64,000 nt of DNA. It comes from JAFGPL01 sp963781805. Its GTDB lineage: Bacteria > Bacteroidota > Bacteroidia > Bacteroidales > UBA10428. The notes beneath the pieces were generated by a model. The model searched no databases. It was not told where the DNA came from and saw nothing but the letters and a program-made list of their open reading frames with translations. The position numbers were made by a program, and so were the translations under genes. Below are positions 6,970 through 13,272 of this stretch, piece after piece. The stretch covers positions 5,332,001 through 5,396,000 of the forward strand of contig CAWAHF010000004.1 of NCBI GenBank assembly GCA_963781805.1. Direction: 5' to 3'. The number at the start of each line of letters is the position of its first letter. Position 1 is the stretch's first letter.

Positions 6970-7956
6970 TTACAGGTTATTCAAAGGATGGTATTTATCA
7001 AGTTTGTTCTGTAAGCTATCCAGGTTGTTTAACTGGTATTTTTCGGTTGAACTTACATATTTGTGTCCGGCCATATACTGGACTTGCCGTAAATTGTGGT
7101 TCTTAAGCCAGTAAGTTATCACGCTTGCCCTTATCTGTTTTGGGTTTTTGATTTCAGGATTTATTTTTTGTATGGCTTTAAACAAGTGTACCAGGCTGTT
7201 TTTAATGTTTTCACTACCGTTAATACTGATAAATAACTGGTTCTCGATTCGTGTTTTGTTGATTTTATCCGGCTTCCTGGCTGGTCTTAACGCTTTAATT
7301 TCATTTAATATGGTCATCCTGGTTTCAGTTAAGTACTCATGTAGTTCCAGGATTTGAAAGGGTTTTAATTCTAATTTACGGCTGTTCCTTCTCCGGTTCC
7401 CAGGGATATAAATTTTACCTTCCTTTAATTTCAGGTGATTGGGTTCAAGCTGTTTTAGTTCCTCGGTGGTTACGCCCTGGTAAATCAATAATCCTAAAAT
7501 GATTTTATTTCGTTTGTCCCGGTTGGTCGGTGGAACTTGTCCGCCATCAGGCGGAAAGGATTGATAAAGCTTTTCAAGTTCAGCAAAACCAATAATTCCA
7601 CTTATTGTTTTTTTATGTATCCCTTTTAAATTAAGGTTTACAGCAGGGTTGATGATTCCCGGATTGTGCTTTTTCAGATATTCGTAATAATTGCGGATGC
7701 TCCTTAGCTTGCTGTTAATGTGTTTCTTGCTGTTCCCTTCTAATTTACAGTAATCAATAAAGTTTAGTAAATCATTGTACCTGGTTTCTTCCGGTTGCAG
7801 GTGTTCATCTTCCAGCCAGCTTAAAAAATAGCCGGCATAATTCGCCTTTTGCCGGACGGTGTTTGTGTCGTTGCCAAGTTCCTGCAGGTAGGTTTTAAAG
7901 CCTTTCAGTTTGCTTTCTATTGCTTTGATGAAGCTGTATTCCGGTCTTTTACTCAT
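6970..7956 (-). CDS. Second tyrosine recombinase, degenerate active site
   Basis: The 328-residue protein has a SAM-like N-terminal DNA-binding domain (~20-110) and a phage-integrase-type C-terminal domain. The C-terminal boxes are incomplete. The first catalytic Arg, normally in GLRxSEL, is replaced (GVTTEELKQL). The HxxR box reads KQIR, losing the His but keeping the Arg. The later GHKYVSSTEKY keeps the His and the Tyr. It overlaps the end of the upstream recombinase gene by 8 bp and is probably translationally coupled. Paired or trio recombinases are known in other elements (Tn554, RIT), where partners divide labour. An accessory or architectural role here is an inference. Confidence 0.8.
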   Translation of the reverse strand: MSKRPEYSFIKAIESKLKGFKTYLQELGNDTNTVRQKANYAGYFLSWLEDEHLQPEETRYNDLLNFIDYCKLEGNSKKHINSKLRSIRNYYEYLKKHNPGIINPAVNLNLKGIHKKTISGIIGFAELEKLYQSFPPDGGQVPPTNRDKRNKIILGLLIYQGVTTEELKQLEPNHLKLKEGKIYIPGNRRRNSRKLELKPFQILELHEYLTETRMTILNEIKALRPARKPDKINKTRIENQLFISINGSENIKNSLVHLFKAIQKINPEIKNPKQIRASVITYWLKNHNLRQVQYMAGHKYVSSTEKYQLNNLDSLQNKLDKYHPLNNL

Positions 7957-8824
7957 TAGCCAGATGCGTATAAATTTGGGTTGATTCTAATGAACTATGC
8001 CCCAGGAACTGTTTTACTTCCTCTAAAGTCATTCCGCTTTGGAGTAAATGTGTAGCAATGGAGTGTCTTAAAGTGTGTAAACCAATTTCCTTTTGTATCC
8101 CGGCACTTTCAGTCAGTTTATGGATTCTACTTATCAAAGCATTTCCGCAAAGACGTTTTACCCGCATACTCAAAAATAAAGCCTCTGGCTTGGTGTTTTT
8201 AAAGCTGCGTATCTTTTCCCTGGCTACATAAATGTAATTCTCTAAATCGTCCTTTACGGCTTCTGTCATGGGTACATAGCGTTCTTTATAGTTCTTGCCT
8301 TTTCTCACATAGACCCGTTTTTCTTTCAGTAAAATATCAGATATGTCCAGGTTTATCCCTTCGCTTCTTCTCAGGCCACAGCCGTAATAAATGCTTAAAA
8401 TGGCACGGTCACGGATTCCCAGCACATCATTTCCACAGGCTTTGTAAAGTGCCTTGATTTCGTTTTGTGTAAGTATGGTTTTATTGGTTTCCTTATCCTG
8501 CCTGGTCTTGATGGGGATTTCAAAAAATGGTTTTCCTGTTTCCTGTAAATACCTGCTAAAACGCTTTATTGCATTGATGTTGCTGGTTATGTAATTGTCA
8601 GACAGGCCACAGCTAAAACGCTTGTTCTTACGGTTCTGCAAGTATTTGTGATAGTTGGTCAGGGTTTCCGGTTGGATGGCTTCGAGGTGGGTTATTTCAG
8701 AAGATTTCAGGTAAAAGAAAAAGTCATTCACGTAGCGTACCGAGGCGTAAACCGTGCTTTCTGCATATTCTAAGGTTTTCAGCCATCTTTCAAAGGATTC
8801 GGAGAGTATGACGTTTATTTCCAT
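7949..8824 (-). CDS. Tyrosine recombinase, XerC/D-like (integrase)
   Basis: The 291-residue protein has an N-terminal core-binding domain (~5-95) and a complete catalytic domain. It shows Arg in GCGLRRSEG, Lys in VRKGKNYKERYVPM, HTLRH (His, Arg), GH in FLGHSSLESTQIYTH, and the nucleophilic Tyr in QIYTH. It is expected to carry out strand exchange at the element ends. It follows the primase/helicase by ~117 bp, in a gap containing the 9-bp repeat cluster, and overlaps the second recombinase. The partial gene at 1-141 is its counterpart in the left element. Confidence 0.92.
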   Translation of the reverse strand: MEINVILSESFERWLKTLEYAESTVYASVRYVNDFFFYLKSSEITHLEAIQPETLTNYHKYLQNRKNKRFSCGLSDNYITSNINAIKRFSRYLQETGKPFFEIPIKTRQDKETNKTILTQNEIKALYKACGNDVLGIRDRAILSIYYGCGLRRSEGINLDISDILLKEKRVYVRKGKNYKERYVPMTEAVKDDLENYIYVAREKIRSFKNTKPEALFLSMRVKRLCGNALISRIHKLTESAGIQKEIGLHTLRHSIATHLLQSGMTLEEVKQFLGHSSLESTQIYTHLANE

Positions 8825-8861
8825 TATGACGGTTTTTTTATGGCCTATATTGTGATTTTTG

Positions 8862-8986
8862 AAGTATAACAGTTATACTTAACTTTCCTTAATTAACAGG
8901 TGTTTCAGAAGGTTTAAGTATAACATTGGGCTTTGTTATACTTATGTTATACTGTGTTCAACCGTAGCTTTAGCGCAGGTGTACTT
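8862..8986. repeat. Cluster of 9-bp iteron-like repeats (right element)
   Basis: AAGTATAAC (8862-8870) and GTTATACTT (8872-8880) form a 19-bp palindrome. Further copies are AAGTATAAC (8916-8924) and GTTATACTT (8935-8943). A fifth copy (GTTATA at 8946-8951 plus CTT at 8984-8986) is split by a 32-bp insertion. The order and spacing of the first four match the left element (180-261). Confidence 0.7.
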
Positions 8987-11803
8987 CCTTTTCAGGTTGT
9001 TTAACACTTCATCCAGGGCGTTGATATTGGATTGTAGCTGCGTGTATTCTTCCCAGTTGGCTATCTCGTATTCAAAACCTGCTTTCCTGTTGCCCCCGGT
9101 ACGTTTAATAAAATTTCGGCTTTCCAGTTCCCGGATATACCGGTTTACTGTCATCGGGTTCATTCTCAGCTTTTCCCGTATTTGCTTGCTGTAAAAAACT
9201 CCTTTGCCGCTTGCCTTCACATGGTATTTAAGGGTCTCGTAAAAGTTCCGTAAAGCCTTGTTCAGTTCATCGGCCTTGGCCAGTAAAACATCACGGAGAA
9301 GTTTGTTAGCCCACTCGATATCCTCTAAAGTGGTTTCGATATAAAGTTCCCCGGTTGTTTCATCGGTTTCTAATTCTCGTTGGTATTGGTGGTAAAAAGT
9401 AATTGTCTCGATGGTGGCAAGGTAATGGGCGTTTGTCCTGAGGGGCTTAAAAACGTATTCAGGGAGCTTTAATAGTTCAGCGAAGGGGTTTCTGACCTTT
9501 ACTGGCTTTAAAACGCTTTGCATGTCTTTAAAGAACTCTTTCAGCTCGTTTTCTTCCCTGGTGTTTACCTTCCCGGCTGATAATTTCCTTTGATATTCCA
9601 TAATCTGTTCTTTATGCTCGTGGCTGTTATCAAGGTATATCAATAAACTGCGGTTAGAGTTGTCCTCGAAAAGCCTTTCCCGTGTGGTGGTCCCGGCTAA
9701 ACAAATCGGCCCTTCTACCTGTAATGTGATTGTCCTTAAATTGCCTTTGCTGTCTTTTATGGGTATGGTCTTGCTTATCCGTTTTTTGCTTTGTAATTCC
9801 CGCAATGGATATAAAACATCCTGTGCACCGTCCATGTCCTCGATTAATACCAGCTTGTGTTTTAATTCCTTGCGATCGAAGTAGTAAAAGGCGTTTTCTG
9901 ATAGGATGGTTATTTCCAGCTTGTCCTGTTCCGGGATAAGCTCTGATATTTTTTCCTGAAGGTAAGTTTTACCTGTTCCGGAACTGCCCAGGCTGATAAT
10001 GTGCAAGGGTTGTTCCCTTAACCTCGATGTAAATACCAGGTACATTAACAAACGGTTGTTTTCTTCTCCTATCATCCCGGTTCTGCCGATGTCCCGGTTT
10101 GTTCGCTCCATCAAGTTGGGGGATTTTAAATAGTTTATTGCTTTGCGCTGCCTTTGTTCTGTTAGCTGTCTTTGTTTAGGCTTCTGCTCCTTTAAGCTCT
10201 CGATTTTGCTTAACCGGTATTGTTCTATTTGCTCGGTCAGTTCTGCTATTGCACGCCTGATGGTGTTGGTGCCGGTTTCGAGTTGCTCACTGGCTTTACA
10301 TATGAACTTCTCTAAATAATCGCTGTGGTATAAATCGAGCGTGTGACGGATGGAGTGCAATGGGTCGCCTGTGTCTGTTCGGCTTATTTTTAGGGTAATG
10401 CGCAGCCTGTCTAATTGCTGTAAGTTGATGCCGCCAAGTATAATGATTTGCAGTTCATCGGTGGTGTAAGTAATATACTCCGGGTTTTTAGTGTTGAGCC
10501 TGCCCGCAGGTGCACCTGCGGACTTGTCCTCCAATAAGGAGGGCTTTGGCTCTGGCACTCTCCCGGATAACTCCCCAGCTCCGAGATTTTTATTAGTTAC
10601 TCCCTCTGGTCGTGAGCTCGCTTCGCTCGGTTCAGTTAAAAGAAAAAGGTCTTTACGGTTTTCCAAAAGATGGGTAATGATTTCGGGTTCATGGCCTTGT
10701 AACAGGCTGTTTATATCTTCGTCCTGTGGAGTTTCCACAGCGGTTAGTTTTATTCCTGGTAGCAGTTCGCTAAGTTCTTCCTGGTATTTTTTTATTGCTT
10801 CTGTTCCTGCTTTGTCGCCATCAAAAAAGAAAATTATTTCCCGCCTTTCGCTTTCAGCTTCGGCGGGCAGGCTTTTAATTGACCATTCTTTAATTGCCTG
10901 TTTGTGTTCTTCTGTAAGGCCGTTTGTCCCAAAGCAGGCTAAAACGCTGTATTCTTCTGTGATTTCAGTTACCTGTAAAAGTGTTGCTGCGTCTATGATT
11001 GCCTCGGTTAAAATCAGTTTTGTGGTTTCCGGTTCCGGATAGCCTGGATAAAGTCCGTTCCTGTCTTTTAAGTAATAATGTTTATTTTCGGTTTCGTCTG
11101 TGGTTCTTCTGCCGTAAATACTAACGATTTGGTTTTGCTGGTTCTTTAATGGGAAGATGATACAGTCTTTTGCAAAAGCCGTGTAAGCCTGACCGCCGTT
11201 CAAGCGGTTGGTTCCGGTGGCGTTGGGTACGCTGCCATTGTATGGGATTAATAAACCTGCTTTGATACATGCTTCCTGGTCTGCTTCGCTTAATTTGCCG
11301 TTGTGGTGGAACTGCCCGGAGTTGTACCCGATTTCAAGTTGTGTATAATCTAAGTTCCTTTGTTGTAAATATTCTTTCGGCCTCTTGCTGATAGGGCTTT
11401 GTAAACCATTCTTAAAACTTTCAAAAATCCGGGTTAATATCTTAGTATGGTTTTCCGCCTTCACTTTTGTTTCAGACAGGTGCTTTGGCTTGTTGTTTAT
11501 TGGCTTTATTGATTGTCTCTCTTCTGCCTTCGCTGAAGCTACGGCAGACAGGCCGCATAATTCGGCTGCTTTTAATATACCCTTGTGTTTGCTGCCTTCT
11601 TTAAGTGTGCAAAATTCGATTGTATCGCCATTCTTACCACAACCAAAGCAATTGAAGGTGTTGGTTTGCGGGTAAATCTTCATGCTGGGCGTGTCATCGG
11701 CATGAAAAGGGCATTTTACCATGTTGTGCCGGTCTGCCTGCAGGCCGTAATACTTTAATACCGTTTGAATGCTTAAGCGTTGTTTTATGTCGGGGAGTTC
11801 CAT
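8942..11803 (-). CDS. CHC2-Toprim primase fused to ATPase/helicase-like domain (right element)
   Basis: The 953-residue protein has the same domain order as its paralogue at 207-2933: CHC2 zinc finger (CPFHADDTPSMKIY, CFGCGKNGD, residues ~30-65), Toprim (TEAIIDAATLLQ, FFFDGDKAG near 320), P-loop ATPase (GSSGTGKT near 605, LVLIEDMD), and a winged-helix-like tail (MNPMTVNRYIREL). Compared with the paralogue it carries several short extra segments (SAVASAKAEER, NRLNGG, LPAEAESERR, SEASSRPEGVT, SLLEDKSAGAPAG). Most are encoded by small palindromic DNA elements. A 32-bp insertion (8952-8983) also replaces its C-terminal residues by a frame change. It is divergent from the regulator at 11974. Replication of the excised element is the inferred role. 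Confidence 0.88.
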   Translation of the reverse strand: MELPDIKQRLSIQTVLKYYGLQADRHNMVKCPFHADDTPSMKIYPQTNTFNCFGCGKNGDTIEFCTLKEGSKHKGILKAAELCGLSAVASAKAEERQSIKPINNKPKHLSETKVKAENHTKILTRIFESFKNGLQSPISKRPKEYLQQRNLDYTQLEIGYNSGQFHHNGKLSEADQEACIKAGLLIPYNGSVPNATGTNRLNGGQAYTAFAKDCIIFPLKNQQNQIVSIYGRRTTDETENKHYYLKDRNGLYPGYPEPETTKLILTEAIIDAATLLQVTEITEEYSVLACFGTNGLTEEHKQAIKEWSIKSLPAEAESERREIIFFFDGDKAGTEAIKKYQEELSELLPGIKLTAVETPQDEDINSLLQGHEPEIITHLLENRKDLFLLTEPSEASSRPEGVTNKNLGAGELSGRVPEPKPSLLEDKSAGAPAGRLNTKNPEYITYTTDELQIIILGGINLQQLDRLRITLKISRTDTGDPLHSIRHTLDLYHSDYLEKFICKASEQLETGTNTIRRAIAELTEQIEQYRLSKIESLKEQKPKQRQLTEQRQRKAINYLKSPNLMERTNRDIGRTGMIGEENNRLLMYLVFTSRLREQPLHIISLGSSGTGKTYLQEKISELIPEQDKLEITILSENAFYYFDRKELKHKLVLIEDMDGAQDVLYPLRELQSKKRISKTIPIKDSKGNLRTITLQVEGPICLAGTTTRERLFEDNSNRSLLIYLDNSHEHKEQIMEYQRKLSAGKVNTREENELKEFFKDMQSVLKPVKVRNPFAELLKLPEYVFKPLRTNAHYLATIETITFYHQYQRELETDETTGELYIETTLEDIEWANKLLRDVLLAKADELNKALRNFYETLKYHVKASGKGVFYSKQIREKLRMNPMTVNRYIRELESRNFIKRTGGNRKAGFEYEIANWEEYTQLQSNINALDEVLNNLKRKYTCAKATVEHSIT
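8952..8983. repeat. 32-bp palindromic-family insertion at the 3' end of the primase gene
   Basis: Alignment with the left copy shows 32 extra bases here (core CCGTAGCTTTAGCGCAGG). They interrupt a 9-bp iteron and, not being a multiple of three, give the protein a new C-terminus (TCAKATVEHSIT). Its reverse complement shares GCTnAAGCTACGG with the element at 11523-11548, so both belong to one family. Confidence 0.6.
10504..10521. repeat. 18-bp perfect palindrome inside primase coding sequence
   Basis: CCGCAGGTGCACCTGCGG is its own reverse complement. It encodes part of the extra linker SAGAPAG, in frame. A second hairpin (CCTCC/GGAGG) follows at about 10527-10544. The left copy has an unrelated near-palindrome at the equivalent site. 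Confidence 0.6.
10840..10867. repeat. Palindromic element inside primase coding sequence
   Basis: CCCGCC (10840-10845) and GGCGGG (10862-10867) flank a CTTTCAGCTTC core. The element encodes the extra residues LPAEAESERR, absent from the paralogue, immediately before the Toprim strand containing FFFDGDKAG. Confidence 0.55.
11523..11548. repeat. Palindromic element inside primase coding sequence
   Basis: TCTGCC (11523-11528) pairs with GGCAGA (11543-11548). The element encodes the extra residues SAVASAKAEER between the zinc finger and Toprim domains. The paralogue has a short GDV there instead. Confidence 0.55.
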
Positions 11804-11884
11804 GCTGTTAATAACTTTGGTTAATTCATATATGAAGTAAAATAATTCAATTTTGACTTATTATAAAAATTTACCGTGAACAAG

Positions 11885-11894
11885 TTGTTAACAA
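11885..11894. promoter_or_regulatory. Operator candidate, right element
   Basis: TTGTTAACAA is a perfect 10-bp palindrome in the divergent control region. It is built from the same half-site as the inverted repeat at 3015-3032 of the left element. It lies 38 bp upstream of the regulator -7 motif. Confidence 0.35.
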
Positions 11895-11932
11895 TATGAG
11901 GTATTTTATCCTATAAAATGCAGTGTTTTTGG

Positions 11933-11940
11933 TATATTTG
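11933..11940 (+). promoter_or_regulatory. -7 promoter motif of the right regulator
   Basis: TATATTTG fits TAnnTTTG and lies 33 bp upstream of the ATG at 11974. No clean TTTG -33 element is seen at the expected distance (TTTT near 11904-11907). Confidence 0.45.
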
Positions 11941-11973
11941 TGCTGTTGATTAATTCTTAAACGAATCAAAATC

Positions 11974-12327
11974 ATGAACAATTTAGGGGAACGCTTAAAA
12001 GCATTAAGAAAACAGTCGGGTTTATCGCAAACTCTTTTAGCCGGTAAAATAGGGGTTTCTTATTCGCAATACGGAAGGTATGAGCTTAAAGGGGTACAGC
12101 CCCCTGCAAATATCCTTAACAAGCTCGCCGATATTCTTAATACTTCGGTGGATTACCTGATTAATGGCGATTCTGACGAGAAGGCCAGGGCAACGCTTAA
12201 AAATACCGACCTGTTACAAAAATTCAGGGAGATTGAAGCCATGCCGGAAAATGAACAGCATAGCATTATTAATGTTATTAACGCTTATATCCGCGATTTT
12301 AAAACCAGGCAGGCTTATGCTTCTTAA
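11974..12327 (+). CDS. XRE-family HTH regulator (right element)
   Basis: The 117-residue protein starts MNNLGERLKALRKQSGLSQ and carries a Cro/CI-type HTH at ~5-60 (TLLAGKIGVSYSQYGRYE). A helical C-terminal part may dimerise (LQKFREIEAMPENEQHS). It is divergent from the primase/helicase, in the same position as the regulator at 3074-3439 but clearly of a different subfamily. Such regulator swapping between otherwise similar elements is typical of phage and satellite immunity regions. It probably represses the primase/recombinase operon. Confidence 0.87.
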   Translation: MNNLGERLKALRKQSGLSQTLLAGKIGVSYSQYGRYELKGVQPPANILNKLADILNTSVDYLINGDSDEKARATLKNTDLLQKFREIEAMPENEQHSIINVINAYIRDFKTRQAYAS

Positions 12328-12336
12328 AAATAAAAA

Positions 12337-12384
12337 GTTCCAAGGATCGCTATCGCTTAACCTTGAACCAGTTTTTGTTTTTTT
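12337..12384 (+). terminator. Intrinsic terminator after the XRE gene
   Basis: GTTCCAAGG (12337-12345) pairs with CCTTGAAC (12361-12368) with one bulged C. A long T-rich run follows (12371-12384). It begins 10 bp after the regulator stop codon. Confidence 0.65.
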
Positions 12385-12422
12385 ACAAGCTAGGACTAGT
12401 GGGAGATAAGCAGCTAATAAAT

Positions 12423-12539
12423 ATGAAAGATAACTTTGATGAAGCAAGGGGAGCCTTAATGTCCGATTTAAGGGATTATTGTACCGAGTACTGGAACCCT
12501 TTAAAAGACCCTTGGATTAAGATCCAGGTAAATTTTTAA
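12423..12539 (+). CDS. Possible 38-residue small protein
   Basis: An ATG-to-TAA frame encodes MKDNFDEARGALMSDLRDYC, continuing to WIKIQVNF. Codon use looks protein-like, but no strong ribosome-binding site is seen and the frame lies after a terminator. It could be a real small gene or a gene remnant at the element edge. No family is recognised. Confidence 0.3.
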   Translation: MKDNFDEARGALMSDLRDYCTEYWNPLKDPWIKIQVNF

Positions 12540-12562
12540 CTTCTTTTTATTAAAACAAAAAA

Positions 12563-12603
12563 GCGCCAGTGGACCTGCCTTGCCGGCAGGCACGCACTGG
12601 CGC
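12563..12603. terminator. Bidirectional terminator with a palindromic repeat in its loop
   Basis: GCGCCAGTG (12563-12571) pairs with CACTGGCGC (12595-12603), with A-tract on one side and T-tract on the other. The loop contains CCTGCC-TTGCC-GGCAGG (12574-12590), a member of the palindromic repeats seen elsewhere in the window. It separates the element from the Rhs operon end. Confidence 0.75.
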
Positions 12604-12627
12604 TAGTTTTTTTCAATTTTGGACCAG

Positions 12628-13269
12628 TTAAGGAGTATATTTATACAATGTTAGATTTTTCTTTGCCCAAATTAACTTATTCCCTTTGATACTTAGAGTG
12701 TCATTATTAATAACCTCAAAGTAAAAATATTTGGAATCAACTTCTAAAATAGCTTTGTAGTAATTCGCTTTTCCGTTTATGCAATAGCCCTGTGTTTCAA
12801 TGCTGTCTCTTAAAGGTGTTTTCAAACAATTATTACAGTCAAAATAAACTCTAAATCTAATTTTGGTAGAATCTGATTTGCTGAATAATTTAAATATTTT
12901 ATCCTTTGAATAGATAATAGAATCATCTAAAACTAGACCATAAGAATAAAAATTATCGCTATCAGGAATATTACACTCTAATACAACTATTGTAGTATCT
13001 CGATTATTAAATTGATTCTCAATAACTTCAATAGGTATATTATTCAAACTTAAATACCTGCTCTTAAGAAGTAAAATATTTTTATTAATTTTTTTCCAAC
13101 TTCCTTCTGCATATCTTAAGTGAAAACCTCCATTTACTTGATAGAAAAAAGTCGAATCTGGATTCAATTGAATCTTATATAATTCTGGTTTTGATTTATA
13201 ATATACTATTCTGGAAGAATTTTGATAAATGGAGAACAATAATATAAATATTAGAAGTAAAGGTTTCAT
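12628..13269 (-). CDS. Exported protein, candidate immunity protein of the Rhs metallopeptidase
   Basis: The 213-residue protein has an N-terminal hydrophobic export signal (LLLIFILLFSIY) and a beta-rich, Lys/Asn/Tyr-rich remainder with two cysteine pairs (DCNNC and single Cys). It begins 3 bp after the stop codon of the Rhs gene and is the last gene of that operon, the normal location of an immunity gene. No family is recognised. It could alternatively be an unrelated exported protein carried with the toxin tip. Confidence 0.5.
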   Translation of the reverse strand: MKPLLLIFILLFSIYQNSSRIVYYKSKPELYKIQLNPDSTFFYQVNGGFHLRYAEGSWKKINKNILLLKSRYLSLNNIPIEVIENQFNNRDTTIVVLECNIPDSDNFYSYGLVLDDSIIYSKDKIFKLFSKSDSTKIRFRVYFDCNNCLKTPLRDSIETQGYCINGKANYYKAILEVDSKYFYFEVINNDTLSIKGNKLIWAKKNLTLYKYTP

Positions 13270-13272
13270 AAA

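Noticed and set aside
207..12330. Conjugative transposon
   Set aside because: No relaxase, coupling protein or Tra genes are present within the window; the module is limited to replication, regulation and recombination.
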